64,000 bases of DNA from Gavia stellata (taxonomy: Eukaryota; Chordata; Aves; Gaviiformes; Gaviidae). Both the position numbers and the translations under genes were made by a program. Positions 1 to 21,963 of the stretch are shown one piece after another. The stretch spans positions 19,853,930-19,917,929 of the forward strand of contig NC_082595.1 of assembly GCF_030936135.1 (NCBI RefSeq), in the 5' to 3' direction. Numbering within the stretch: the first letter of the stretch is position 1; each line of letters starts with the position of its first letter. The notes under the pieces are model-generated. The model searched no databases and was not told where the DNA came from. It saw nothing but the letters and a program-made list of their open reading frames with translations.

Positions 1-3000
1 GTCAGTGCTGGGCTTGAAGGCAACATCGCTGCTCTGATGATGCAGCGAGGCTTGGCCTGGGCACATCAGCTTGGAAATACCTCCTGCCTGTCTCCTCGGC
101 CAGAGCATGCACAGCCTGAAGGCCCACTTTGTTCCCAGGCTTCTCCACCAAATGCCCCGCTCCCTCTCTTTCCCCCCCACCCTCCCTGCCTCACAGCACC
201 ACTGCTCCAGCACAGCAACCTCCCGCCCTCTCTTGCCTCCTTTCCCACAAAAACCACCGCATCTGCAAAGCCTTTTACAACTATTCTCATACAGCCCCTC
301 CTCTCCACACGTCTTGCTGAGCATTTATACGCTATTCTGCCCTCCTCAGCTAGCTCCTCCATCAGCTGTGCCTTGTTCAGCCCACAGCAGCACTGCCCTT
401 GGTCCCAGTGGAGAAGCACAGAGCCCATGTTCGGAGACTGCCCCAGCAGACACGCTGCTTTCACCCTGACACTGTCCCCTGGTTCCGCACCACCACAAGA
501 GCCGACCTTTCTCTCCTCCCCAGGGACAGCACTGGGGCACTGGAGATCAGGACCACCAAAATGTCAAGGGCTTCTGTTTTCTAACTTCGATCTGTTGAAC
601 TTATCCTGTCTACAAAGGTGCAGAGAAGTGCTGTGAAATTCTCTGGGAAAGCATAAAGTGATGCAAAAGCGAGGCCAGGCTGTGCTGCAATGCTCTGCAG
701 GCTGTGCTGTCCCTCCACCGAGCAAGCACGAGGCACAGCAGAGCAGGGAGCATTGCTGGAAGGCTATCCGCAGGCTAACCAGCAGGTTATGGTGAGGTCT
801 GGCCACCAGCACACCTGAGGCCATCACATGTCCGCTGGCGTTTCACAGCCGGCCCACGGCGCCTTGCAGGGAGAGGACTGAAATGATGCAAACGTATGGT
901 CTCAGAGGAGTTGAAGGGAGGAGAGTGGTTTGGCTAGCTCAGAGGAATGACAGTTTCCACATCGGGTTTGGGGAGGGTAAGAAGAGCTGGAGACCATTGG
1001 CCAGGGAGCAGGTCCAGCAGCTCTCCCGTTTCAGGCAGCCAGCAAGGGATTAGCTCGTTCTCAAACACAACTTGCTCCATGCTTTTATCCCGGCTCCCTG
1101 CCACTTGCTGCAGCAAATGTGACACTTCACACCCTCTCCTCACAAAAAACAGGTCAGCAGTTTCCTCTCACGAGGATCAAGCAATGCTCTGTCACCTTGC
1201 AAAGCCCTCACTGTGAGGACGGATGGGCAACACCAGACCAAAGCCGCAAACACACCAACCCTCTGCAGGGCCATGGGTCCCGGCCGTGCACATGAGCACG
1301 CAGAAGCACACCCTGCCACCCACAGGCGCTTGGGCGGACAGCCAGGTCATAACTCCAGAGCGGAGGAAGACTTCAAACTCCAGCCTTCGTTCCTGATCTG
1401 CCTACCCCACTGCAAAGCCACAGGGCCACCATCCCAAACTTCCTTGAGCATCTTTTTTCCACCAGCACTGCGCATTTCTAACAGAGCTGGCTGAAGTGGA
1501 GTGTTTAAACCCACCTCATCGTCAAAAATTAAATATTCCAAGCAAGGAACAGCAACCTGAAACACTCCTCACAACTGAGAAGGGCTTTTAGTCTCGTTTC
1601 AGTTTGAAAAAGCCATTGGCATTTCCAAAGTGAAATCCTGTTATTTTGGGGTCTAGTTGTCACTGCTTTATTCCCAACCGGCTGTATGGTGCTGCACACA
1701 CTGCTTCGTCAGACGCTCCGTTACTGTCATTCCCCTCCGCTCAGCCCCTGGGGACAGGGTCTCCCCGGGAGAGCCAGTGCAGCACACACCAAGCCCACCA
1801 GCTTCTGGCTGGGCTGAGCAGGAGGCGACGCCTGCTTTCAGCTGATCCTCTCTCTGCATCTGCTTTTCGAGCCACGTATAGACTCGGGCTTGGGTTTTTC
1901 CAAACCTTTTCACCCTGACCGGTTCATGGGCTGCCATCCAAAGTCTGAATTCATGGCACGGTGCTGCTAATGGACATTGGGACCATGGGACTGATACAAA
2001 ATACTAAGTCATCTCACCACATTCTAGCTAGGCTTTTTCTTTCACTAATGTGAGTAGCTAAGATTGCAGAAGCAGCTTGTACTGATGGAGAGTGAAAGAA
2101 CCTCATGTGTCTGTGTGTGAAGTTACTTTGCTCTACAAAGTCCGCGAAATTATAATCACAGTAGGTGATCCATCAGTTCCCGAAGTTCAAAGGACTGGGG
2201 AGGATTCAGGATGGGCACCAATTTCTCACAAACTTCATTTCCCCAAATGAATTTTACAAAAAACAAATGAACGAACAAAAATCTCAACAAAAACAGTCTT
2301 CCTCGGGAGGAGGGGAGGAATAAAACCCCCTTAACTTTCCAGCAGCCGCTGTGCTTATTCTCAGTGCTGGATGGCCACACTGCACATTGTAATGGGCTCC
2401 TGAAAACTCGGCAGCTTCTGGAAGTGTTGCATAGGTGGATGATGTACCTGTTAGTAGAGCCTGGTTATGAGCTGCAGGAAGAGCAGCTTGCTGAACTCCA
2501 TAAAGAAACTGTCCCTCCCCCAAGACAAACAGACGAGGTGAGGAAGGAAGGAGGAAGGGGAGGCCATGAGGCCATGGGTCTTGCAGGTTCAGTTCTGTCC
2601 TTGGGACCTCTTTTACCTCGTGTGTGGAAAAGCTACGGTCCTGTGCGGTGGAGGTCAATTTTCTTGTTAGCTTGCTTTTGAGGGAGTTGATGAGATCGCA
2701 TCCACGGGCATAACATTTCCCTTGGTGAAGCAGCTGTGACGGAGGCAGTAGAGCAGAACAATTCAACCCGCTGCTTGCAGAGACAGTAGATATTCAACAT
2801 TCATTCATGTTGGCCAAGTCCCAACACAAACTCTATGCATCAAAGCAACACTGTGACAGATCAATTTGCCTGGACTCAAGGACAGACCACTCTGAGGAGT
2901 TGCTAAGCCAAGCTCACATTGGTATAGTACCACTGGCTTCAGTAAGATTACACTAGGAATGAACATAGCCCATTAATTTCTACCTGAAATGTGACTAAGC

Positions 3001-6000
3001 CCCTTTCCCCTTTTTCCAGAATGCTCACAGGGAAAAGAGCCCTAGGCAGGTTCAGCCCCAAGTCCCCACTGGGCTCCCAGGTCCTATGAACCAGCCTTTG
3101 GTGCCCACGCATACCTGGCTCAGTGGAGACTCTAGGCCCACGTGCATCGCAGGAGGCAGTATTACCAAACAGAGCCAACACTTAAACCATGTCCCATTTC
3201 TGAGATGATATGGATCCAGATCGTATCTATACAGACCTTATTCTAACCACTGAATAGGAATGAAACATGATTAGAAGCACGTATCACAAGTTGAGACTTA
3301 TAGCTCTTTGGTAACACAACTTCTTGGTGGTGGTGTAGTATTTCAGACCCATGCACCACAGCTACTGCAGCAGAGTAGGAGCACATTGCAGCAAGGTCGT
3401 ACCCTGCTAAAAGTAAGGCAGCATCCTGGTGATATTAGACAGCAGTACTGAAGCCATGGTTGGAAAGGCTGGAGGAAGAGCTTAAAAGATATTATTCTTC
3501 CCAGAGGCTAATCAGCAGGCTATAATTTACTGGCATCGGATGCTACCTAACTTTCTTAAACTTCCACTTAATAAACCTCTTCCTGCAGTCCCCTCTCCAT
3601 GGGCACCCATCGGAGTTACTAAACAGCTCTGCAGGGTCTCCAGCATGAGTGGAGAGACAACAAAGAGGGCAGGGATGGCGTGGGTCTCTAACGTGCATTT
3701 TATGGGGAGCGGACAGGGAGGGGTGTGTGCTTGTTTGAAGTCAGAAAAACAGCAGCTTTCCCAGCACTAATCCTGAGTATTTGTCTGGTGTGTGACTCTG
3801 GAAGTTTTGACGTTGGCCGTAAGATGAGACTCTCTCTCCTTGTCCTAACAAATGCCCCTACAGTTGCTCAACCCAAAAGCCCTCTCTGAAATGTCCCTCC
3901 TTGGCATGGTCTGCAGGACATGCAGTCGGTTCAAGAAGAACCATCAGGCTGGTTGTTGTCACCTCCTGGTTCTGCATGAACAAAGAGCTGGGCACTATCT
4001 GGGAAGCTTCCAGTGTGTGCTGAAAGATGGATAAATGAGTGGTGATGCGTCTTGAAGATCAGCTAGTCCAGAGCTTCTCACATGCTCATTTTCTCTCTTT
4101 TTCTAGTTTAGGAAAGCTGGAGAGCTTTTGAGTACCCGGTAAATATACTGGCAGCAACAGGAAACACCAATAGCCCAAACTTATCGTCCAGCCTTGCAGC
4201 AGTGAGGACTACCTCTCTTCTAGGGATGTATTAACGCCATGAAGCGCCAGGAAGAGGAGCTGGCAGCGTTCCCACTTCACTTGTCCCGATATGAGAGGAA
4301 AGCCTGCTGACAAGCGCAATGCTGAGCCTGATCCTTGGCCCATGGAAAGCTGCAACGGGTGAATGATGTATGGAAAAACCCAAAGCCATCTGACTGCAGA
4401 GATCCTCTAGTTATTGCCCCCTTGTACTGACAAGCACTCGGCTTTCACCTTCCCAAAGGGTGATGTGGGCTGTCCTGCTTTCCTTGCGTAAAGGGCCAGC
4501 AGCTCTGTGTACTTTGCTCACTTTGAAGAGATCTTCTGCACCAGAAATGAGGACACAGCCAGCCTGACAGACCAAGGCATTGCTTGCACCTTTGGCCCTC
4601 TACTCTCGCCCAGGCCAGGCTCAGGGCAGGAAGGATTGACTCGCTACACAGGGAAAACTTCTGCACCATCACGAAAGCCAGGGTTTGCCCAGTAAGATCC
4701 TGGGGGAGAGAAGATACTGGGATTGGTGAAGGGAAGGCTGCAGAGACCAGATAATGCCTGCTTGTGTCGCGAAGGCCATGGGGAAAAGGAGCAGAGCCAA
4801 TTAAACTCACCAGTCAAAGGAGGAGAAGTAATGGGATTAAGATACAGCAGGGAGAATTCAGGTTAGATAGAAGGGAGCAGGCTATCATGAGAGGAGCAGA
4901 CTGGGCCATTGACTGAGCTGCCAAAGGAATCGTCGTCACCAACACAGACACAGCAGAGAGCAGATACAAGTCTGCAGGAAGAGCTGGCGCCTGACTGCTC
5001 CTCAGCCTGGAGCTGTGGCGGGTGGATGTCTGTGTGCCGGGGGAAATGGGACCACTCCACCACGGAGAGGCTGTGCGCCAGAACAGGGACAGACCGTCTT
5101 TGGATATCTGTGCTGATAACCTGAGCTGCAAGGAGAATTAAATCAGCTGCCCTTTGCCCAGGGCACTAGGGTCCTTCGCCAACAGTTAGGAGGAAACCTG
5201 TACACGCACACCCTTTCTGCTGGCTGCGTCCCATGCTGGGGGCGGGAAGGGAGAGCCCAGTTGTCTGCCATGAACTTCCCTGCCTGGCTAGACATGCTGC
5301 CCTGCCATTGCAAGCGGGGAGAAGGAGAGGGAGCACAACCGCAGTTTCAGTCTGTCCTCTTCAGTTCCACCACTTCTCTGCCAAGCCACCAGGCAGCTCC
5401 TGTCCATCCTGCCCAGTCCTGCTCCCCTCCCATGCCCAAGCATGCCATCGCCCTTTCCTCAGCCTCAGAGAGGGCAGGAAGGTCTCCAGCCTGGCAAGAA
5501 TGGAGTAGGGTGGACCGATGGGGCAGCTCCACCAGGTGCAGTGGGGTAGGAGGGCTAAGAATATGAGGAAGAGATCTCCGAGAAATCCTGGCGTGCAGCA
5601 GAGCGCACTGGTGGGAGAGGTCCCACTTCTCCTCAGGGTGCTGTGGCTCTGGCATGGCCACAGACCGTGGCACTGGGACTACGTCTGGGACCCGGCTGCA
5701 GCTGGCACTATGTGCATGGGGAAAGTGTTCAGCAGCAGGAAGACTCTGCAGGGATCCTGCAGGCCAGAGCAGCAGCCGTGCCTCAAAGAAACGTGTATCC
5801 ACCCGGAGAGATCACCTCCAGAATAAGATTTCGTGGGTGAAAATGGGACCAGAGGAACAAATTGAGGCAATCTCATGAAGAAGCCTAGAAAGAGACAAGG
5901 ACAAGGTGCCTGAAAGCAGAACTCTGCTGCAGGTGCTAAAGGATGGGGACACAGAGCCCCTACTAATCTGTCCCTATTCTGAGGACTGTCTTTGCCCCAG

Positions 6001-6503
6001 GGAGCTAATAGAACTGCCAAACCTTTGATAAATCCTTCTGTCCAAAGCACCTTGGAGGCTGGAGATAGACAGATGAACCATCGCAGCCTAAATTCAAAGA
6101 AAACGTGTTGGGAAGGAGAAGCGGACCATGTCTCTCACTAATGACCCATTGCAGCTCCACTGACTGAACTTCTCCTGATTCACCAGGACATACAAGCACA
6201 CACCATTATCTCCCCAGAGGCACGAGGACGCTCAGCATTGGCCTTGGCTTACATTAGGCCCTTGGAGAGAAAAGCACAAGCGCACAACAAACCAAATGTC
6301 ATTGCTAAGCAAGAAAATCCCAGGGCAGCCAAGGGGGCTGTAGCGGCTTTCACCCAGTGTGAATCTGTGCCAGTAATGATGAGAACAAAACGAGGAGAAG
6401 GATGTGCCCACACTGGAGAACTTACGCTTCCCTGTTCTCAAAGGGACCCTCTTATTTAAGCCAACATCTAGGTCTGGCAGCGATAATAGGGGCAGATTAC
6501 GAA

Positions 6504-6552
6504 ACAGAATCATAAAGGAGTGGAATTTTAAGGGCCTTTCTGTTCAAACCAC
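6504..6552. repeat. Possible decayed CR1 LINE 3'-end fragment
   Basis: About 50 bases begin with ACAGAATCATAAAGGAGTGG and continue through a stretch resembling the TTAAGGGCC...TTCAAACCA portion of the common avian CR1 tail (consensus recalled from memory). No 8-bp terminal CR1 repeat and no flanking ORF2 sequence are visible, so this is at best a short, old remnant. Confidence 0.35.
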
Positions 6553-8457
6553 TGTTGTTTGGAGTCTAGGAGTTGAGATCCAGGAGGACAAGGGCAAGAG
6601 ACACCAACCAGGACACGCAAGGCACAAAGAGCAGAAGAACAGACCACTCTGGGGGCAAAGCCAAGTGGAGGCTTACAATTCCCACAGGTGCTGACGACTC
6701 CAGGCTTGCCAGCAAGAGATGATTTTCAAAAGAGGAGTGATGTGGTGGAAGGGTGCATTTGCAGCCTCCCCAAGACCTGGGAGGAAGCTGTACAGCAGCA
6801 TGACTAGAGAAACAGACCCTTCATTACTAAGTTGGCAGGAGGAAGACTGGCTGAACTAAATGAAATGCCTTACTGTTTGCTGTTACATCTTGCCCTTCTG
6901 TGATGGATGCAGAGGCAGACACCTAGCTCGAATGCCCAGGTGCTAATGGACTTGCTCTTGCCACCCAAGACCTGCTGTTCTCAGCCACAGTTTGCCCCAG
7001 TGGATGAGGGAAGCATGGTGAGGCTGAGGAGCAGTGCTGTCTGGAGAAATCGCTGGCTGATTTGGCATGCACTCCCCCAAAGCACTGACTGAGAAGGAGA
7101 CAGCTTTTCTGAGAACAGGGACACGAGAGATCTGGGGATGTGTTGACGGAGAAGGAAAAGCAGGGTGCCTGCATGCTGCAGCCACTGATGCAGCTTCAGT
7201 GACATGAAGGCTCCTTGCCCAACGTCACCAAGATCCTTTCCAGCAGGATAGAAGGGGCAGCACAGAGCTGAGAGCAGGCCAACCTGCCCTGACAAGAGCA
7301 AGGCAGAGGAACCCAGGGGCTAATGGGCTACACAGAAGCCACCTCACTTCTCACAGCCTGACACCTCTCTGAAAAAACTTCTGTAGTGCAAACTGCTTAG
7401 TTTTAAGCAGGTTTGCCTCTAACGTATCCCCAGCCTCTGTTCTGCAGAGCATCCCTCACGGCAGATGCCTCCCTGCCTCCCAGCGGTGGGTCCTGCACCC
7501 ATGGTGGGGTGCCACAGAAGGGGAATCCCTTTGCTCCTCATTTTCCCAGTCCAGGATCCAGACGCTCCAGCGTGCTTTTGCATTTCTCCCTCCCAGCCCC
7601 ACAGAGCTATCTGCCAAAACCAGGCTGCCAGGTCTGCAGCCAGAGCGCAGCCTGATCTCATGCAAAATTCACTCTTGCAGACATTCACCAACCTGCTGCT
7701 CTATTATCAATAGGTGAACTGCAGCTGAACCTACCAGAGCCTTCCTTGATGCTTGTTGGAACCAATTAGGACACACTTCAAAGCCAGGAAGGTACCCCAG
7801 CCACTTGACACGCCACTTATTACCACAATGCCTGTCCCAGTGCCATCCTCTCCCCCTTCCCCGGCTCACCGGCAGCCTCCCGTTTTCTCTTTCCAGCTGA
7901 GCCCTCCTCCAGCAAGCGGATCAGTAGTGCCGCAGATCTCCGCTCCATCTGGGTTTGCACATTCATCCCTTCCCTGGGGCTGCCTGCCTGCTGTAATCCC
8001 AAACCAAAAGCCCTTTACCTAGGGGATGCTGACTCTCAGAGCTGGCGTGCCGAGGCTTCCTAAGAAGCTGAGCCTGCGATCCTTTGGAGGCGGTGCCATT
8101 CCCAGCAGTGAGAACAGAATAACAGTCGAAGCATGGTCTAAAAAAAAGAGTGGGGAGGGTGGGGAACGGTTGGGGGAATGGGAAGAACTGGATTTGTGGC
8201 TGTCAGCCTTTGCTCTAACCTGCTGCTCAGCTCCATGTGCCTGGATGCCCCAGACCTTTAGGCACAGGCAGTAACACACTGCTCCCAAAGGGCCCATTCC
8301 CCTCCACCCTGCGAGGGGTCTTGCTCCAGCATGGGCAGCGGGGTGGGCAGAGGTGCAGCAGGGTACTTTCTGGTGGCTGCTGGTTCCTTGGAGCACAAGC
8401 CAGTCTGGAGCCAGGGCCAGGAGCCAAAGCACCCCCCTCCCTGCATCAGGCCTGTCT

Positions 8458-8463
8458 TTTATT
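8458..8463 (-). terminator. Candidate poly(A) signal of TMEM151B
   Basis: TTTATT on the plus strand reads AATAAA on the minus strand, about 305 bases after the TMEM151B stop. The downstream sequence is not clearly GU-rich, so this may be a proximal or unused site. Confidence 0.4.
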
Positions 8464-8766
8464 CCCCACTTTGGATCTTGATGCCATGAATTACGGTTTT
8501 GGGGTTGATTTGGTTGGTTTTGGTTTTTTTGCATGTGGTGGTCGGTCTAGAATTCTATGCCATGTCAGGGGGAGCATCAGCACTCACTCTTCCAAGAGGT
8601 CAGACCCACGGCAGCGGGAGCATTTGCTGGCTGCCGGAGCGAGATGCCGTGTCCTGCTCCATCCTGATGTCCTCCTGGGCCATCTCCCTCCCCTGCATTC
8701 CTCTCCCCAAATCCTGTGCTGGCTCGGGCCAGGCAACAGGCAACAAGATCTCACCGCCCTCTGCTT

Positions 8767-17463
<8,697 letters not shown>

Positions 17464-17756
17464 GGCGGCGGCGGCGGCGGGGGCGCCCCGCTGGCGGTGC
17501 CTGCGGGCTGGGCAGCCGCATTATCCCGCCCGCCGCCGGGCGCTGCCTCGCCGGTCGCCGGGCGGGCGGCGGGGCGGCGCGGCGGGCGGGCGGCGCGGCG
17601 GCATGGCCCCCAGCCGCGGCACGGCGGCAGCGCTCGCCGCCCGCCGGCCCCCGGCCCCGCCGCAGCGCAGCGCCGCGCCGCTGCCGCTCCCGCGCCCGGC
17701 GCGGCGGAGGGCGGGCAGAGCCGCGGTGGGAGGGCCGCGGCGGAGGCGGGGGGGAC

Positions 17757-17840
17757 GGGATGGGGATGGGATGGGGTGGGATGGGATGGGATGGGATGGG
17801 ATGGGATGGGATGGGATGGGATGGGATGGGATGGGACGGG
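17757..17840. repeat. (GGGAT)n pentanucleotide microsatellite
   Basis: Eleven perfect ATGGG units occupy 17781-17835, with near-perfect units on both sides. The array lies about 320-380 bp upstream of the TMEM151B start codon. G3 tracts spaced by AT on the plus strand fit a G-quadruplex pattern; that strand is the template for TMEM151B. Confidence 0.95.
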
Positions 17841-19020
17841 GGCGCGGCGGGATCCGGCGCCCGCCCCGAGCGGGGCGGCGAGTGACCTTGAAGCGCCGGC
17901 GGCGGGCAGGGAGCCCGGTGCGACCACCCCTCGGGAGCCACACCGGCAGCAGAGCTGCCGTTCCGGCGCTGCCAGGGAGGCGTCCCGCTCCCAGCCCCAC
18001 CGAGGGGCCATCAGGCTGGCTGGGGCGGCCGGGTGGGCTTCAGGGGTTTTCCTCCCCTCGAGATGAAGTGGGAGAGCTTGGAGGACCAAGAGCGCTTTGC
18101 GTGAGCTGCGGCTGTGTTTTTCTAATCCGTGGGCAGCCCCAGCTCGTCTGGGGGGTAAGGCTGACCATCAGCACTAATGCTGGCACTCAGGGGAAAACCT
18201 TAGGTAAGGCAGTGTCTTTGCTCCAGTGTGATCTCCACCAGGCCCAAGGATGCTCAGCTAGCTATCACAGAGCTGACCGCAGCATATTTCATCCATAGAC
18301 CTAACCTGCTTGGTTGCAGGGACGAGTGGGAAAGTGACTTCAGACCCTCCATCTAAACTCACAGTAGCATCCTCAGGGGATACACACACAGAGCTCAGGA
18401 AGGTTCCAGACTCATTTAGGTCCAGATATTGCAGGTAGACCCCAGCTTCCTTGACAGTCTTGGGAAAGCAGGTGTCCCTGCAGGTATATCCCCAGATCCA
18501 AACTGGGGAAAAGCATAAGCTGCAGAATTTGCTGGAAATTGCTTCACTTTTTCTGAGCTCTGAGGTTCAGCCTTGGGGTTGGGATGAGCGGTTTGCTCTC
18601 ACCCACTCTGTTGCCAGGGATCAGGAAGGAACGGTCCGTAGGCCTGGTGGTCTCACTCAAGGAGATGCATCCGAGGGGAATTGCCAGCCATTGCTTCCTA
18701 TGGGAATAGGTGTGGCAGCCGGGGGTGCTGCTGAAGAAGCTCATCTTCAAAAGAGGCTGGGGATGGGTTTCCTCTGCCTTTCCCCTGTTTCCATGGGAAC
18801 AGCAGCAAGCAGGAGCAGCCTGCTCTGAATTTTGCTGCCTACTGCTCAGCCACCCCCTGCCCAATCCTTTAGGCAGACTTTGGCTCTGGAGGCTTTCAGA
18901 CCCATCCTCACGTGATGGATCCCACGCCTCCAGGGAGAGCTCACCTGTGTGCCTGTGTACCGTGGCAGAGCAAGGCTAAAAGGCACAAGCCCAGAGCTGC
19001 CAGGATTTCCGTAGCAGCAC

Positions 19021-19080
19021 TCTATGCTATTGCATGCATGCTAATAGACAGTTGCAAATAATTTGCATACATATATGCAT
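19021..19080. promoter_or_regulatory. AT-rich patch with POU octamer motif
   Basis: The canonical octamer ATTTGCAT is at 19061-19068, flanked by further TGCAT/ATGCA and GCTAAT elements within 60 bp, in otherwise GC-rich DNA. Only the motif is seen; regulatory function is a guess. Confidence 0.3.
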
Positions 19081-19340
19081 TTCTGCTTTTTGTAGTGCCA
19101 GGGGCTCCTGGAGGAAGCGACCTCAGCTAGACCAAAAGGTGTCTGTGGGATGATCACCCTCCAGGAACAGCTCTGGTTTTCTCTCAAAGACAGTAATGTC
19201 ACCCAAAAAGAGCAAAGCAGAAGGGTGGAGGGGAAAAAAAGGTGATACGAGTTTATGTCTTTGCATTCAATAGCCCATGGTGGCTTTTTCTCCAGGGAAT
19301 TTGTCCATTCACTTTTGAATTTCTGTTAACTTTGGACTTC

Positions 19341-19430
19341 TAGATGCTGCATGCATTCTGTGGCAAGGAGCTCCACAACCCACCCACAGACTCAAGGAGA
19401 AGCTTCCTTCACTGTGCCCATTTTGGGCTT
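19341..19430. repeat. Possible ancient LINE (CR1/L3-like) remnant
   Basis: The segment holding CTGTGGCAAGGAGCTCCACA followed by a GAAGCTTCCTTC-like stretch resembles a 3'-UTR motif that I recall from old amniote CR1/L3 families. It is short and diverged, and has no recognisable ends. Confidence 0.35.
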
Positions 19431-20512
19431 GTTATCCACTAGGACTAACCTTTGGGAAGAGGGCTGCTGCCACCCCTATGGAGCCAGCCACACAGAGCCC
19501 TGCAGTTTATCCTCCACCAGTGGATTCAGTAGGTACTGGTGAGCCAGAAGTAGGGTTTTTTGTATCAGGCATCTTGGATGCTGGTCCGGGCAGCATGTTT
19601 TCTGTGTCTTGGAGGCAACACTGCCAAACACATCACTACACTATTTTTGAGCTGAGAAGTCACAAAGAAGTCCTGTACCCTGCTCCGGCCGAACTGCCAT
19701 TTTCTGTGGGAAACAGGCACGTGGCAGGTTTCGACCCTCAGATAGGAACACAAGGGCATGGCTGACAACATGTTACAAAGAGCACAGGACCCCGCCCGGG
19801 AACGGGAGAAATAAGGCTATATGATGCATAGGCCTTTTGGAAACTGAAGCAAGATGGCCAACATCCAAGATTGTGTTCTGTGTCACCATCAGAGGGAGAA
19901 CCCAGCAGTACTAATTATAACGCACTGCCCTAACGACTCAACCCTGCTTCTCTTGAGGGCAAGGGACAAAAATATCTTTGCTCTGATATGTGAGAATCCA
20001 CCCCAGTTATTCCTGTAGCTTTTAGGATGCTCTACTGGAAAATCATGTTGGGGAGCAGGACATTTCTGGTACGGGGGCATTTCTGACGTGACAAAATGGT
20101 TGAAAGAAGCAGGGAGGCTTTTAAGAAGACATGGCAACTAAAGTAGAGGTGGTGCCCTTACTGGGATATCAATAGGTTTGTTCTCCAGATACCCTTTATC
20201 TGCCACCTTGCAGAGACATTCATATCTGTTCCAAGCAGACATAAAGCACTAGGTCATATTAGCAGTATTAGTTCACTTTCCATAATGCATCAAGCCAGAA
20301 AAGGTCTCACATGTCTGCCTCTGGTAGTTACAGAAAATAGCCTTTTTGCTCCTGGTTAAATATGTTTTTAGTTGTTACCCATGCAATAAATTTGCACTTC
20401 ATTTCTGAAAAAAATTTGACAGAGGCTGCATTTTAAACCAGATGACCACAGATACCTATTGTTGTGCTGCAATTTGCAGCCTAAATATAAAACTGGATTT
20501 GGCAGCATCGTG

Positions 20513-20541
20513 TATACACACACACACACACATACACATAT
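20513..20541. repeat. (CA)n microsatellite
   Basis: A short run of CA dinucleotides, with a single T interruption near its right end, followed by TATA. Confidence 0.85.
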
Positions 20542-21915
20542 AACATTTGGTTTAGCTTTATTTTGTCCAATAGGCCAAGTGTGATCAAAACTTAGTCTTT
20601 TGTTCCGAAGCAATCGATGTTTCCTAGCAGTCTGCTGCTTTTTGTCTCTGAAGAAGATGTGTAGCAGAGAATCACCTCATGTTAGGATGCAGGATTTTCT
20701 AAGCTCGGAAACTAATGACTATTAAATTTAGAAATTTCAAGGATATTTTGTGCTGGCTGCCTGAGCTTTCCCGAATGCGTCGCTCCAATTAAATTACTCC
20801 TTATTAATGAAACAAGGGGAGTGTGCATGAAGGAATGTGCTTCTTGCTCCAGTTAAACATCCCTTTGCCATTGCTGGTTGGAGGTGTTGACTGTGCAGGT
20901 GCCATCTACCTCTGCAAGCATTGTCCTCAAGGAAATCTGTGCCATTAGTTACTTTTTCCTCGGCTACACTCAGACTTCCTGTCTGCTGAGAGGAGATCCA
21001 GGTGTGCCCTTTTTTATTGTGGGAAGGAAACCCATAGGGGTCACAAATTTGTGACTGGGGAACTAGTTTCTGTTCAGCATCACTAGAACAAGGGTCCGCA
21101 TCTCCATGGGCAAGATTCCAATGGTCCACAAATGTGCAAAGTCTGAAACCTCATGAAGTAGGTGGGTTTGTAGCTCCTGCTCTGGGGTGTATTTCATAGA
21201 TGGGAATTGCTGTTGTTGGAAACTCTTTGATCCCTGCTCTGATCCTTCCCTTTCCAACAGGCTGCCTGTATGCAGTTTGCTTATTTTCCATCCAGCCCCA
21301 TAAGAGTCTATTTCTTCATCAGCACAATTATTTGTGAGGCTCCACAGAGGTTTCTGGCTCAGCTTAAATTGCTTTCCTCTCTGCAGCAGCCCAGCAGGAT
21401 ACCCAGTGCCCTCCCTCACATCCCCACTAGAAATGAAAAGCAGATTCAGAGCTGCCCAGATGCTGTTTGACAGTCCTCAGGACATCTTGTCTGATATAAC
21501 TCTGGAGCAGCAGCAACCACACCAAGTGCCTGGAAACTGAACCAAATCCTCCCCTGGCAAATGTATTGTTCTGCCTGAGTTTTTTGGCCCATTATCCCCA
21601 GAAAGCCACGGAAACTAATGGCTCAGAGAATTTAGCCTATCCCTAGTTACAGTCCTGGGAGTCACCTCCCTAAAAGCAGAAAATAGGTTTCTGTTGCAAT
21701 TTGCCTTCCCCGCACTGAGCGGTTGGAGCTGACACATCCTGGTCTGGGGAAGCATCCCTTCATCACCCGACTCTCCCCACGGACCTGGGCAGGAGGGGGA
21801 AACGAGGCCGTTCTGAGGAAGGGGCTAAAAGCCCAGAGCACAACTGTTCTCCTGCCTGTCTGCATTACTTAGGGGTCATCACACAGGCCGGCGCTGGCAG
21901 CGAGGACAACATCCT

Positions 21916-21963
21916 GGGGAATGGCTACAATCCCACCTTGGGGAATGGCTGCGATCCTACCTT
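21916..21963. repeat. 24-bp tandem duplication
   Basis: Two head-to-tail copies of a 24-bp unit starting GGGGAATGGCT and ending CCTACCTT or CCCACCTT, differing at three positions. No coding context. Confidence 0.85.

Larger units (their letters stand above)
1..8766. other. Left flank without a recognisable gene
   Basis: I find no exon chain, conserved protein or RNA gene here. The open frames are short, overlap on both strands and match no family I know. The part nearest 8766 should be the 3' UTR of TMEM151B, whose end is uncertain: reverse-strand AATAAA hexamers lie at 8458-8463 and, much further on, at 1667-1672. In mammals the genes next to TMEM151B on this side are TCTE1, AARS2 and SPATS1; I see no piece of any of them. 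One weak CR1-like scrap lies near 6.5 kb and a weaker one near 4.05 kb. Confidence 0.6.

Noticed and set aside
4040-4075. CR1/L2-like phrase CTTGAAGATCAGCTAGTCCA
   Set aside because: Too short and without further support to call as a repeat on its own.
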